From positions 248,001 through 312,000 of the forward strand of contig NZ_QLNP01000105.1 in NCBI RefSeq assembly GCF_003261175.1: DNA of 64,000 bases. The letters are read 5' to 3'. A program made the translations under genes and the position numbers. Of this stretch, positions 53,455 to 61,903 are shown piece after piece (position 1 is the first letter of the stretch; each line of letters begins with the position of its first letter). This DNA is from Arthrobacter globiformis (lineage in GTDB: Bacteria > Actinomycetota > Actinomycetes > Actinomycetales > Micrococcaceae). The notes under the pieces are model-generated. The model was not told the DNA's origin. It saw nothing but the letters and a program-made list of their open reading frames with translations, and searched no databases.

Positions 53455-53473
53455 GAGCGGCTGCCTCAACGGC

Positions 53474-53515
53474 CGGGCAGACCCCTGCGCCCCTCGGGGC
53501 GCAGGGGTCTGCCCG
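53474..53515. terminator. Bidirectional terminator (20-bp perfect hairpin)
   Basis: The arms 53474-53493 and 53496-53515 are perfect reverse complements around TC, beginning CGGGCAGACCCC. It lies between the convergent doxX and oxidoreductase genes and ends on the base before the oxidoreductase stop codon. Confidence 0.85.
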
Positions 53516-54529
53516 TCAGTAGTGGATCGTCTCCGTCCTGCCGGTGCGCAGGGACAGCGTTGCCGCTTCGGCGATGGCCTGGGCCTTCAAACCATCCTCG
53601 AGTGACGGCGTAACGGATGAACCGCCGTCGCCCGCTTTTCCGTTCTCCAACGCAGCCACAAAGTGGGCCAGGGCGGCGGCGTAGGTCGGCTGGACCCGTT
53701 CAAACCAGCCGGGGTGCATGCCGTCGTCCACCACCTTCCCTGAGTAGTAGCGGGACACAGCCCCGGCGCGGTGGCGGCCGGCCTCGGCCATGCCAGCGGA
53801 GCCCATGATTTCGATCCGTTCGTCATAGCCGTAACCCGTGCGGCGCGCGCAGTCGATCTGGACCAGGGCGCCGCCGGGAAGCCGGAGCGACACCACGGAC
53901 GTATCCACATCGCCGTACTCGGCCAGCCGCGGTTCGGCCAGAGCGGACCCGGTGGCGAAGACCTCAACCGGGTCCGCTCCCGTCAGCCAGCGGACCAGGT
54001 CGAAGAAGTGAACGGTCTGGTCGCGCATCTGGCCGCCCGACGTGGCGATGTAGGAGAGCGGCGGCATGGCCGGGCCGCGGCTGGTGAGCTGGATAAGCTC
54101 TACATCTCCGATCTCCCCGGCGTCGACAATCCTTTTGAGCTCGGCGTAGTCACGGTCAAAGCGCCGGTTGAAGTCCACCATGACCGGCACCGCGTGCTTG
54201 GCTGCGAACGCCGCCGTCTCCCGAGCCTGCCCGAGGTCCAGGTCGATCGGCTTCTCGCACAGCACGGCCACGCCGGCCTCGGCGGCACGGCGGAGGTGGG
54301 CGGCATGGGTGTCGGTGGACGAGGCGATGAACACCGCGTCGATAGACGAGGAGTCGAAGACCTCCTCCAGGTTTGCGGCAGCACGTGTACCGTGCTTCAC
54401 GGCCAGGGCCTTCGCGCGGTCCTGGTCGACATCGAAGACCAAACGGAAGTCAACGTCCGGGTGGGCTGCGAGGTTGGCGGCGTGAACGGAGCCAATGTAG
54501 CCCGCCCCGACGAGCGCGAAGCGCTGCAT
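53516..54529 (-). CDS. Gfo/Idh/MocA family oxidoreductase (3), inositol 2-dehydrogenase-like
   Basis: The 337-residue enzyme shows FALVGAGYIGSVHAANL at the N-terminus, CEKPIDLDLGQA around residue 93, VDFNRRFDRDY and GGQMRDQTVHFFDLVRW. This pattern is close to bacterial inositol 2-dehydrogenases (IolG). It starts at ATG 54529, 2 bp downstream of the stop of the next oxidoreductase gene on the same strand, so the two form an operon driven from the promoter near 55750. Substrate not proven. Confidence 0.88.
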   Translation of the reverse strand: MQRFALVGAGYIGSVHAANLAAHPDVDFRLVFDVDQDRAKALAVKHGTRAAANLEEVFDSSSIDAVFIASSTDTHAAHLRRAAEAGVAVLCEKPIDLDLGQARETAAFAAKHAVPVMVDFNRRFDRDYAELKRIVDAGEIGDVELIQLTSRGPAMPPLSYIATSGGQMRDQTVHFFDLVRWLTGADPVEVFATGSALAEPRLAEYGDVDTSVVSLRLPGGALVQIDCARRTGYGYDERIEIMGSAGMAEAGRHRAGAVSRYYSGKVVDDGMHPGWFERVQPTYAAALAHFVAALENGKAGDGGSSVTPSLEDGLKAQAIAEAATLSLRTGRTETIHY

Positions 54530-54531
54530 AG

Positions 54532-55716
54532 TCAGACCCCCACCTTCACCGCGGCACCTGCCGGGATAACCCAGGCGGCATCCTGGGCATTTGAAGCGGC
54601 GACCGCCTCGACGAACCTGACGCCAACAAGGCCGTCGTAACCCGTGGGGAAGGACAGTTCCCGGGTCTCCGGCAGGGTGCCGTCCCGGCGGGCGCGCAGT
54701 TCGGCGGCCAGGTCGCGGTAAAAGTTGGCAAAGGCTTCGAGGAAACCCTCAGGATGCCCCAGCCCCACCCTGGTGAGCCGGGAGGCGTCGTCTGACAGGG
54801 AACTGAGCCCTTCCGTCAGGACCGTCGTGGTCCCGTCGAGGTCCTGCACTGCCAGGTGATGCGGGTCCTCATGCTGCCACTCGAGGTTTCCCTTTGTGCC
54901 GAAAACCCGGATCCGCAGGCCATGGTTGTGGCCGGCGGCGGCCATGCTGGCCCACAGCCGGCCCGGAATCTCACCGGTGAGCTGCAGTTCGACGGTAGCG
55001 TGATCGAAGACCCGCCTGCCCGGAACCAGGGTCTTCAGCCGTCCGGAGACCCTCTCGGCCTCGAGCCCGGTGATGTAGCGAAGCAGGTGGAAACCGTGCG
55101 TGCCGAGGTCGCCGACGACGCTGGGGAAGCCGGCGATGTCCGGGTCCGTCCGCCACGTGGCCTGCTTGTGCCCGCCTTGTTCCAGGGGAGTGGCCGCCCA
55201 GCCCGAGGCGTGCTCCACGTCCGCGAACGTGACGGCCCCGAGCTGGCCGTCGCGCACCATCCGGGCCGCGTGGCGCACCATGGCGTAGGCCGAGTAGCAG
55301 TGCGGAACCGCCAGGACGGCGCCATTGTCAGCGGCGGACCGCACCAGTTCCCCGGCGGTCACTGAGTCCCGGGTAAGCGGCTTCTCGCACACCACCGAGA
55401 TGCCGGCCTCGAGAAAAGTTCGGGCGATCTCGAAGTGGCTGTCGTTCGGCGTCGCAACAACCACCACATCGACGCCGTCCTTCCGGCCCGCTTCCTTTTC
55501 CGCCATCTCGCGGTATCCGGCGTAGTGCCGGTCTTCCGGGATGCCGAGTTGGGAGGCCACGGCAGCGGAGCGGGCGCGATCGCGGCCGAAGACGCCGGCC
55601 TGCAGGTCGTATTCGCCGTCCAGGCGCATCGCGCGGCGGTGCGTCTTGCCGATGTCTGCCCCTGCGCCGCCGCCAACCATTCCGGCCACAAGCTGCCGTG
55701 CGTGCGGTTCACTCAT
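54532..55716 (-). CDS. Gfo/Idh/MocA family oxidoreductase (4)
   Basis: The 394-residue enzyme starts at ATG 55716 with AGAGGAT upstream. It has GMVGGGAGADIGKTHRRAMRLDGEY, CEKPLTRDSVTAGEL and GDLGTHGFHLLRYITG, the longer-form layout of the family. The HGFHLL motif replaces the HDFD or HFFD of its neighbours, so it likely acts on a different substrate. The frame open to 55857 lacks a start. It lies upstream of oxidoreductase 3 in the same operon and divergent from LacI 2. Confidence 0.86.
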   Translation of the reverse strand: MSEPHARQLVAGMVGGGAGADIGKTHRRAMRLDGEYDLQAGVFGRDRARSAAVASQLGIPEDRHYAGYREMAEKEAGRKDGVDVVVVATPNDSHFEIARTFLEAGISVVCEKPLTRDSVTAGELVRSAADNGAVLAVPHCYSAYAMVRHAARMVRDGQLGAVTFADVEHASGWAATPLEQGGHKQATWRTDPDIAGFPSVVGDLGTHGFHLLRYITGLEAERVSGRLKTLVPGRRVFDHATVELQLTGEIPGRLWASMAAAGHNHGLRIRVFGTKGNLEWQHEDPHHLAVQDLDGTTTVLTEGLSSLSDDASRLTRVGLGHPEGFLEAFANFYRDLAAELRARRDGTLPETRELSFPTGYDGLVGVRFVEAVAASNAQDAAWVIPAGAAVKVGV

Positions 55717-55747
55717 AAGGATCCTCTTTGACTCTTTGGAATTTTCT

Positions 55748-55759
55748 TGGACCGGTCCA
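55748..55759. promoter_or_regulatory. Operator candidate of LacI regulator 2
   Basis: TGGACCGGTCCA is a perfect 12-bp palindrome with central CG, the LacI-family form. It lies 32 bp upstream of oxidoreductase 4 and 88 bp upstream of the divergent LacI 2 gene. Confidence 0.65.
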
Positions 55760-55847
55760 TAATCAACGGCATAGGGACGGTTCGTCAACCCCGTAGGCTG
55801 GTACCGGACTGGCGGCACCCGGCTGCCATGACCCGAAGAGGAGCACC

Positions 55848-56876
55848 GTGAGCCCATCGTTCCCCAGCAGCGGTCAGCCCGCGGCGAAGCCCACGATCCG
55901 TGACGTGGCAGACCGGGCCGGGGTGTCCAAGTCGCTCGTCTCGCTCGTTCTGCAGGGTTCCGGGAACGTCAGTGATTCCCGGCGTCGGGCGGTGCTTGAG
56001 GCGATGGACGAACTGGGTTACCGGCCCAACAAACTCGCCCGCGGGCTCTCGATGCCGCGCACCGGGACCGTTGGCGTTCTGCTCAACGATCTCCGGAACC
56101 CCTGGTTCATCGAGCTTCTGGAAGGTCTTTCCGCCTCCCTGCACGCCGCCGGCGTTTCCCCCGTCCTCGCCGATTCCTACACGGACCGCAGGATCGGCCG
56201 ACCGTCCGTCGAGGCGTTGCTGGAGCAGCGGATTGACGGCCTGGTGGTGGTGGGAACCACAACGGAGTCCGCCGCCATCAGGGCCGCCTCCGCCGTGGTT
56301 CCCGTGGTGCTGGCGGGTACGCTTGATCCAGAGCTGCCGGGTGTGGATGTGGTGGTTAACGACGACGCCGCGGGCGCGCGGAAGGCCACCGAGCATCTTA
56401 TTGCGCTTGGACACCAGCGCATCGCCCATCTCCAGGGCCCCGATGAGATTGGACGCTTGCGGCGGTCCGGTTACGAGCAGGCGATGCAGGCGGCCGGCCT
56501 GCAACCGCGAACGGTGGCGGGCGGCATGAGTGAGGAAAGCGGCTACGCTGCGGCCCGGACCCTGCTGGCAACCGGCACCCCGCCGACGGCGATTTTCGCT
56601 TTCAACGACATCGCCTGCATTGGCGTGCTGTCCGCCGCAGCAGACGCGGGTGTGACGGTGCCGGGGAACATTTCCCTGGTCGGCTACGACAACACGTATC
56701 TGGCGCGCATCCGCCACCTGTCCCTGACCTCGGTGGACAACGGCAATCTCGCGGTGGGGGTCCAGGCAGGCAAGTTCATTTTGGAGCGGCTGGGCACTCC
56801 GGATCTGCCGGGCCGGAGGCATCTGGTCAGCAGCGAGCTGCAGGTCAGGGGTTCCTCCGGCAGTGCGCCGGACTAG
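55848..56876 (+). CDS. LacI family transcriptional regulator (2)
   Basis: The 342-residue regulator has the helix-turn-helix PTIRDVADRAGVSKSLVSLVLQG (residues 15-37), the hinge LARGLSM and an effector-binding domain with FAFNDIACIGVLSAA and SLVGYDNTYLA. It starts at GTG 55848 after GAGGAG. It is divergent from oxidoreductases 4 and 3, with a palindromic site in between, so it likely controls that pair. Confidence 0.9.
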   Translation: MSPSFPSSGQPAAKPTIRDVADRAGVSKSLVSLVLQGSGNVSDSRRRAVLEAMDELGYRPNKLARGLSMPRTGTVGVLLNDLRNPWFIELLEGLSASLHAAGVSPVLADSYTDRRIGRPSVEALLEQRIDGLVVVGTTTESAAIRAASAVVPVVLAGTLDPELPGVDVVVNDDAAGARKATEHLIALGHQRIAHLQGPDEIGRLRRSGYEQAMQAAGLQPRTVAGGMSEESGYAAARTLLATGTPPTAIFAFNDIACIGVLSAAADAGVTVPGNISLVGYDNTYLARIRHLSLTSVDNGNLAVGVQAGKFILERLGTPDLPGRRHLVSSELQVRGSSGSAPD

Positions 56877-56928
56877 GGTTCCTCCACGGTCGCGCCGGGG
56901 GAGCCTGAGGCCAGGCCGAGGGAACGGG

Positions 56929-56970
56929 AAAGCCCCGCCTTCAGGCGTGTGGCCTTGAAGGCGGGGCTTC
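56929..56970 (-). terminator. Terminator of tRNA-Lys copy 1
   Basis: AAGCCCCGCCTT / AAGGCGGGGCTT arms form a 12-bp perfect stem directly after the tRNA 3' end on the minus strand. Confidence 0.85.
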
Positions 56971-56972
56971 GG

Positions 56973-57048
56973 TGGTGCACCCCCCGGGACTTGAACCCGG
57001 AACCCATTGATTAAGAGTCAATTGCTCTGCCAATTGAGCTAGAGGTGC
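56973..57048 (-). tRNA. tRNA-Lys (anticodon CTT), copy 1
   Basis: Read on the minus strand the gene runs GCACCTCTAGCTCAATTGG ... GGGGTGC, then discriminator A and an encoded CCA. The anticodon loop CTCTTAA between ATTGA / TCAAT stems gives anticodon CTT. The length is 76 nt including CCA. Confidence 0.97.
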
Positions 57049-57178
57049 ATCTGTTGTTTGTTCATCCGCGGGCTTTGGTTTCCCGCATTGACCTCCGCAA
57101 CGACATGAAACTCTACACGATGTTTTGGCTACGGCGTGCATGGCGGGCAGCCGGAATCACGCACAGTCCGGGAACGGG

Positions 57179-57220
57179 AAAGCCCCGCCTTCAGGCTTGT
57201 GGCCTTGAAGGCGGGGCTTC
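57179..57220 (-). terminator. Terminator of tRNA-Lys copy 2
   Basis: Same 12-bp stem as for copy 1, with a single base change in the loop. Confidence 0.85.
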
Positions 57221-57222
57221 GG

Positions 57223-57298
57223 TGGTGCACCCCCCGGGACTTGAACCCGGAACCCATTGATTAAGAGTCAATTGCTCTGCCAATTGAGCTAGAGGTGC
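57223..57298 (-). tRNA. tRNA-Lys (anticodon CTT), copy 2
   Basis: This is identical to copy 1 over all 76 nt including the encoded CCA, and lies 250 bp away. Both copies keep an intact cloverleaf and their own terminator and upstream flank, so both are probably expressed. Confidence 0.97.
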
Positions 57299-57414
57299 AT
57301 CTGCTGTTTCGTTCGTCCGGGGGCTTTTTATTTCCCCCGTTGACCTCCGCAACGACATGAAACTCTACACGAAGTTTCGGCCGGTGTGAAATCGGGGTGG
57401 ACGTGAGGTGCCGC

Positions 57415-58719
57415 TTAGCGTGGAATCCGCAAAATCAATGCGAAATCAGGGCTTTGGTTGTTGCTGAGAACCCATAAATCCCCGTTTGGGGCCACCGAAA
57501 CGTTCCTGATCCGCCCGAACTGCCGCGTGAAATAGCCCACAGGATTGGCGGCGTTTTCGCCGTCGAGCGGGATAGCCCAGAGGCGCTGGCCCCTCAGCGC
57601 GCCAAGGTACGCCGTGCTGCCAACGATCTCGAGTCCGCTGGGCGAGGAATCTGCGGTGGACGGCCAGACGACCTTGGCGTCGATGAATCCGTCGCGGTGG
57701 GGTGCTCCCGTGACTTCCGGCCAGCCATAGTTTCCGCCGGGCTGGATCAGGTTGAGTTCGTCATTGACGTCGGGGCCGAACTCGCTGGCCCAGAGCCGGC
57801 CCTGGCCGTCCCATGCCAGGCCCTGCACGTTCCGGTGGCCAAAGCTGTAGACGGGATTGTTCGGGAAGGGATTGCCGGGCGCGGGGGCGCCATCCTTGGT
57901 GAGCCGCAGGATCTTGCCGCCCAAAGCGTTCCGGTCCTGCGGCTGCTCCCGGCGCTGCGAATCTCCCGTGCCGACGTAGAGGAACCCATCCGGGCCGAAG
58001 CGGATCCTGCCGCCGTTGTGGGTGGAGGCCTTGGATATGCCGGAGAAGATCACCTCCGGCTCACCCAGCCGGAAGCCCGCACCGCCGGCTGCCCCGCTGC
58101 CTTCCAGGCGCATGCGGGCAATCCGGTTGTCATCGGCTGCGGTGAAGTAGGCATAGAGATAGCGGTCCGAGGCGAAGCCGGGCGACAGTGCCAGGCCCAG
58201 CAATCCGCCCTCACCGCCGGGAACAACGCCGGGGACGGCCCCGATGGTACTGACCTTGCCGTCCCGGACCGACCTGAGCAGGGCGGAATCCCGTTCGGAG
58301 ATGACGGCCGTGCCGTCCGGCAGGAACACCGTCGACCAGGGAATCTGCAGTCCCTCGATCCTGCTCCGCACTTCCGGCGCCCGCGGCGGTGCCGGAGCGG
58401 CGCTGGAAGCAGCCGGTGCACTCGTACCCGAGCTACCCGTTGCCCCCGAGCTCCCCGTTTCCGGCCTGCCGGGGCCGGGGGCGGATGTCCCGGGAACCCC
58501 GTTGGCAGGGGAGCCGGTGCTGCCCGGGGCAGGCTGACCGCCGTCGCCGGTGCAGCCGGACAGGGACAACGCGAGGGAGAGAGACAGCGCCAGGGACAGC
58601 GGCAATACGAAGCCGGAATACGCCCGTGCGGTCACGGCCGGGGGAGTGGCGGTGGCAGCCGTTGCAAATTTCCGGTGTTTGCGCCTCAACCGCCTGCTCC
58701 GTCCGCAATCTGCCGCCAC
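57415..58719 (-). CDS. PQQ-dependent sugar dehydrogenase (glucose/sorbosone dehydrogenase family) lipoprotein
   Basis: The 434-residue protein has a repetitive signal peptide (LPLSLALSLSLALSLSGC) ending in a lipobox, then a Gly/Ser/Pro linker of about 60 residues. A six-bladed propeller follows: GLQIPWSTVFLPDGTAVI, GGEGGLLGLALSP, STHNGGRIRFGPDGFLYVGTGD, EFGPDVNDELNLIQPGGNYGWPE. Members oxidise sugars outside the membrane, but many actinobacterial homologues have no shown PQQ dependence. It starts at GTG 58719, 9 bp after the next gene's stop; other starts further in are possible. Confidence 0.86.
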   Translation of the reverse strand: MAADCGRSRRLRRKHRKFATAATATPPAVTARAYSGFVLPLSLALSLSLALSLSGCTGDGGQPAPGSTGSPANGVPGTSAPGPGRPETGSSGATGSSGTSAPAASSAAPAPPRAPEVRSRIEGLQIPWSTVFLPDGTAVISERDSALLRSVRDGKVSTIGAVPGVVPGGEGGLLGLALSPGFASDRYLYAYFTAADDNRIARMRLEGSGAAGGAGFRLGEPEVIFSGISKASTHNGGRIRFGPDGFLYVGTGDSQRREQPQDRNALGGKILRLTKDGAPAPGNPFPNNPVYSFGHRNVQGLAWDGQGRLWASEFGPDVNDELNLIQPGGNYGWPEVTGAPHRDGFIDAKVVWPSTADSSPSGLEIVGSTAYLGALRGQRLWAIPLDGENAANPVGYFTRQFGRIRNVSVAPNGDLWVLSNNQSPDFALILRIPR

Positions 58720-58728
58720 CGCGTGGCG

Positions 58729-59757
58729 TTAGCGCCGGGACCGCCGAGGCGCCCGGAACCCGGCGGCCTCGGCGTGTGCCGGTGACTCGAACCAGACTTC
58801 CGCCCGGGCGTCGTCGTAGCCGGCACTGTCTTCGTCGTAATAGGTCATGGCGCTGACGTCGCCCTTGACGACGTATCCGTCCGGGGCGCTGCCGTCTGCC
58901 GCGGGCGCGGCGGATCCCTCGCCGTACGGCTGATCCCCTGCGGCTGCTTCACTCACATCGGCGACCCGTTCACGATGGATGGGCTGCTCGCCGAAACCAC
59001 GTTCGGCGCCGAAGCCCTGTTCCAGATGATGCGGCTGGGGTTCGCGGTGATGGGGCTGGGCCTCGTGGCTGGCCCCGGCTTCCGTGGCGGCCGAGGACTG
59101 GATCCGCTGCCGGGTTTCGGCCTCGGCGTCCATCGATTCGGCCGCCGCGGATTCCGCGCCCGGCAGGGTGGGAGCATGTGGCTCCGTGTACTCCGCGTGA
59201 TGCGTAGGGGCGGCAGGCTCTTGCACTGCGGGCTGGGTGGAACTGGCTGCTGCGGCACTGCCTGTTTCTGCACTGCCGGCATCCGACCACTCGGCATCCC
59301 ATTCGGCCTTATCTTGGTCGTCGTCCCAGTCGTCAACATCTCCTCCGGCGGGCCGTGCCGAGGAGGGGCGGGCGGTGGCGGCTTCCCAGGATTCGATGTC
59401 CGGTTCCACGTCCTCGGGGTCCGGGCGCGTCGATGCCGGGGCTGGCTGGCCTGCCAGCGGCGCGGCTTCCGCGGCCGCCGGCCCTGCGTCCGGCCCTGCG
59501 TCCGGCTCCGCCAGGCGGCCTGTTTCCGGTACGGTCCGTGTGGTGGCCGACGGCGGTTCTGCCGCCGCTGCTGCGGCGGAAACGGCCGACGGCGTCTCTT
59601 GCGTTCCGGTTGACGCTGCGGGAGAGGCTCCGGCACGGGGCGCCGCCTGTTCGGTCCGTGCCGCGTCGGCTGCCGTTGCCCGCGAGTTCCGGTTCAGCAG
59701 CCACCAGACAATGGCAATGATCAAAACAATGACAATGACCCAGATAATCCACTCCAT
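58729..59757 (-). CDS. Single-pass membrane protein with long acidic, low-complexity tail
   Basis: The 342-residue protein begins MEWIIWVIVIVLIIAIVWWLL, one strong membrane helix, followed by ~320 residues rich in Ala, Glu, Pro, Ser and Asp with no recognisable domain until a short ordered C-terminus (GYVVKGDVSAMTYYDEDSAGYDDARAEVWFESPAHAEAAGFRAPRR). That final block matches the C-terminal domain of actinobacterial proteins of unknown function annotated as channel accessory or membrane-stress proteins. I cannot name it. The start ATG 59757 has AAAGG 7 nt upstream, preferred over ATG 59772. It is in operon order before the sugar dehydrogenase. Confidence 0.7.
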   Translation of the reverse strand: MEWIIWVIVIVLIIAIVWWLLNRNSRATAADAARTEQAAPRAGASPAASTGTQETPSAVSAAAAAAEPPSATTRTVPETGRLAEPDAGPDAGPAAAEAAPLAGQPAPASTRPDPEDVEPDIESWEAATARPSSARPAGGDVDDWDDDQDKAEWDAEWSDAGSAETGSAAAASSTQPAVQEPAAPTHHAEYTEPHAPTLPGAESAAAESMDAEAETRQRIQSSAATEAGASHEAQPHHREPQPHHLEQGFGAERGFGEQPIHRERVADVSEAAAGDQPYGEGSAAPAADGSAPDGYVVKGDVSAMTYYDEDSAGYDDARAEVWFESPAHAEAAGFRAPRRSRR

Positions 59758-59969
59758 AGCAAAACCTTTCATCCGTCACACGAGGTTGCCGTTGCTTGAC
59801 GGTACGTCGGTGTCAATAGGGCTGTCTAGGCTTGTCAACGCCGATGGGGGAGGGGGCATGCAGCCCCTTCGTCTCAAAATGTGAGACCTGAGTCCACTAT
59901 TTGATCGAATTTTTCTGAAAATTGGGCCAAACCGGCCGCTTCCGGTCGTTGGCGGCCGTTCAGGAGTCA

Positions 59970-59975
59970 TAGACT
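59970..59975 (+). promoter_or_regulatory. -10 box of ilvD (TAGACT), leaderless
   Basis: TAGACT ends 7 nt before ATG 59983. A CAGGAG at 59961-59966 is too far upstream to serve as ribosome binding site. Confidence 0.55.
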
Positions 59976-59982
59976 TTGACCC

Positions 59983-61704
59983 ATGAGTGAGGACACCCAG
60001 ATCGCAACCGATAACAAGCCTGACATCAAGCCCCGGAGCCGGATTGTCACGGACGGCATTCACGCAGCTCCGGCCCGTGGAATGTTCCGGGCCGTAGGCA
60101 TGGGCGACGACGACTTCGCCAAGCCCCAGATCGGCGTCGCGAGCTCCTGGAATGAAATCACTCCCTGCAACCTGTCCCTGAACCGGCTGGCCCAGGGCGC
60201 CAAGGAAGGCGTCCACGCCGGCGGCGGCTTCCCGATGCAGTTCGGCACCATCTCCGTGTCCGACGGCATCTCCATGGGCCACGAGGGCATGCACTTCTCC
60301 CTGGTTTCCCGTGAAGTCATCGCCGACTCGGTGGAGACCGTCATGCAGGCAGAGCGCATCGACGGCTCCGTGCTGCTGGCCGGCTGCGACAAGTCGCTCC
60401 CGGGCATGCTTATGGCCGCTGCGCGCCTGGATCTCGCCAGCGTATTCCTCTACGCCGGCTCCATCATGCCGGGCTGGGTCAAGCTGGAGGACGGCTCCGA
60501 AAAGGAAGTCACCCTGATCGACGCCTTCGAAGCCGTCGGTGCGTGCGCCGCGGGCAAGATGAGCATGGAAGACCTCACCCGCATCGAGAAGGCCATCTGC
60601 CCCGGCGAAGGCGCCTGTGGCGGCATGTACACCGCGAACACCATGGCCTGCATCGGTGAGGCCCTGGGCATGTCCCTGCCCGGCTCGGCAGCCCCGCCCT
60701 CGGCAGACCGCCGTCGTGACGAATTCGCCCGCAAGTCCGGCGAAGCCGTGGTCAACCTGCTCCGCCACGGCATCACGGCCCGCGACATCATGACCAAGAA
60801 GGCCTTCGAAAACGCCATCGCCGTCACCATGGCCTTCGGCGGATCCACCAACGCCGTCCTGCACCTGCTGGCGATCGCCCGCGAGGCAGAGGTCGAACTG
60901 ACCCTGGACGACTTCAACCGCATCGGCGACAAGATCCCGCACCTGGGTGACCTGAAGCCCTTCGGCCGCTACGTCATGACCGACGTCGACAAGATCGGCG
61001 GCGTGCCGGTGATCATGAAGGCGCTGCTCGACGCCGGCCTGCTGCACGGTGACTGCCTCACCGTTACGGGCAAGACGGTTGCGGAAAACCTTGAGGCCAT
61101 CAACCCGCCGGACGTGGACGGCAAGATCCTCCGCGCACTGGACAACCCGATCCACAAGACCGGCGGCATCACGATCCTGCACGGTTCCATGGCTCCGGAA
61201 GGCGCCGTCGTGAAGAGCGCCGGCTTCGACGCCGACGTCTTCGAGGGCACTGCACGCGTGTTCGAGCGCGAGCAGGGTGCCCTGGACGCGCTGGACAAGG
61301 GCGAGATCCAGAAGGGCGACGTCGTCGTGATCCGCTACGAAGGCCCCAAGGGCGGTCCGGGCATGCGCGAGATGCTCGCCATTACCGGCGCCATCAAGGG
61401 TGCAGGCCTGGGCAAGGACGTCCTGCTGCTCACCGACGGCCGCTTCTCCGGGGGCACCACGGGCCTGTGCATCGGCCACGTCGCCCCCGAAGCGGTCGAC
61501 GGCGGCCCCATCGCCTTCGTCAAGGATGGCGACCGGATCCGCGTGGACATCGCCGCCCGCAGCTTCGACCTGCTCGTAGACGGCGCAGAACTCGAATCCC
61601 GCAAGGAAGGCTGGGCACCGCTGCCGGCCAAGTTCACCAAGGGTGTCCTGGCCAAGTACGCCAAGCTGGTGCACAGCGCCAGCACAGGGGCGTACTGCGG
61701 GTGA
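59983..61704 (+). CDS. ilvD: Dihydroxy-acid dehydratase
   Basis: IlvD dehydrates 2,3-dihydroxy-isovalerate and -methylvalerate in Val and Ile synthesis. The 573-residue protein carries the cluster Cys candidates Cys62 (TPCNLSL), Cys135 (GCDKSLPGM) and Cys212 ([14 protein letters not shown]), the spacing of [2Fe-2S]-type dehydratases. [20 protein letters not shown] near the C-terminus is intact. The start ATG 59983 is leaderless by the -10 box position. A 12-bp perfect hairpin follows its stop, so it is transcribed separately from ilvB. Confidence 0.96.
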   Translation: MSEDTQIATDNKPDIKPRSRIVTDGIHAAPARGMFRAVGMGDDDFAKPQIGVASSWNEITPCNLSLNRLAQGAKEGVHAGGGFPMQFGTISVSDGISMGHEGMHFSLVSREVIADSVETVMQAERIDGSVLLAGCDKSLPGMLMAAARLDLASVFLYAGSIMPGWVKLEDGSEKEVTLIDAFEAVGACAAGKMSMEDLTRIEKAICPGEGACGGMYTANTMACIGEALGMSLPGSAAPPSADRRRDEFARKSGEAVVNLLRHGITARDIMTKKAFENAIAVTMAFGGSTNAVLHLLAIAREAEVELTLDDFNRIGDKIPHLGDLKPFGRYVMTDVDKIGGVPVIMKALLDAGLLHGDCLTVTGKTVAENLEAINPPDVDGKILRALDNPIHKTGGITILHGSMAPEGAVVKSAGFDADVFEGTARVFEREQGALDALDKGEIQKGDVVVIRYEGPKGGPGMREMLAITGAIKGAGLGKDVLLLTDGRFSGGTTGLCIGHVAPEAVDGGPIAFVKDGDRIRVDIAARSFDLLVDGAELESRKEGWAPLPAKFTKGVLAKYAKLVHSASTGAYCG

Positions 61705-61710
61705 TGCCTT

Positions 61711-61747
61711 CCCCTTGCGGGAGGCGCTGAGCGCTTCCCGCAAGGGG
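61711..61747 (+). terminator. Terminator of ilvD
   Basis: Perfect arms CCCCTTGCGGGA / TCCCGCAAGGGG with an inner GCGC / GCGC stem, 7 bp after the ilvD stop. There is no T-tract, so it may act with Rho. Confidence 0.75.
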
Positions 61748-61802
61748 ACCCTAGGCACCACCCTTATTAAGCCCTGCCGCCCCCAGTGGGCGGGTGCAGT
61801 TC

Positions 61803-61855
61803 GATCCCTTAGGGAAGGATCATCTCGTGGACACCGACGTCCACATGGTGAGATG
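61803..61855. other. Inverted repeats upstream of the ilvB leader promoter
   Basis: A hairpin at 61821-61855 pairs CATCTC with GAGATG and GTGGAC with GTCCAC (6-nt loop, with a 5-nt bulge). A smaller GATCC / GGATC pair lies at 61803-61821. They end 14 bp before the -35 box and could be a regulator site. The rest of the ilvD-ilvB gap (61748-61802) shows nothing clear. Confidence 0.5.
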
Positions 61856-61868
61856 GCGTGCCGCTTCG

Positions 61869-61897
61869 TTGACACGCTATCCACCAGAGGGAAAACT
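61869..61897 (+). promoter_or_regulatory. Promoter of the ilvB leader
   Basis: TTGACA at 61869-61874 is a perfect -35 box. With 17-bp spacing the -10 is AAAACT at 61892-61897. The first A of the leader peptide's ATG (61904) is 7 nt beyond, so transcription would start at or on the ATG. Confidence 0.6.
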
Positions 61898-61903
61898 GAA
61901 CGC

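Larger units (their letters stand above)
56921..57420. repeat. Tandem 250-bp duplication carrying tRNA-Lys
   Basis: Two copies of a block of about 250 bp hold, in order, a terminator hairpin, tRNA-Lys, and a 5' flank that includes the conserved segment TGACCTCCGCAACGACATG with AAACTCTACACGA. The tRNA sequences are identical; flanks differ at a few positions (CAGGCGTG / CAGGCTTG, ATCCGCGGG / GTCCGGGGG). The offset between copies is 250 bp. Confidence 0.85.

Noticed and set aside
51745-54529. Complete myo-inositol (iol) operon
   Set aside because: IolG-like dehydrogenases are present, but iolA, B, C, D and E are absent from the window, so only the dehydrogenase similarity is supported.
57223-57298. 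Second tRNA-Lys as a pseudogene
   Set aside because: It is identical to the first copy, with intact stems, encoded CCA and its own terminator.
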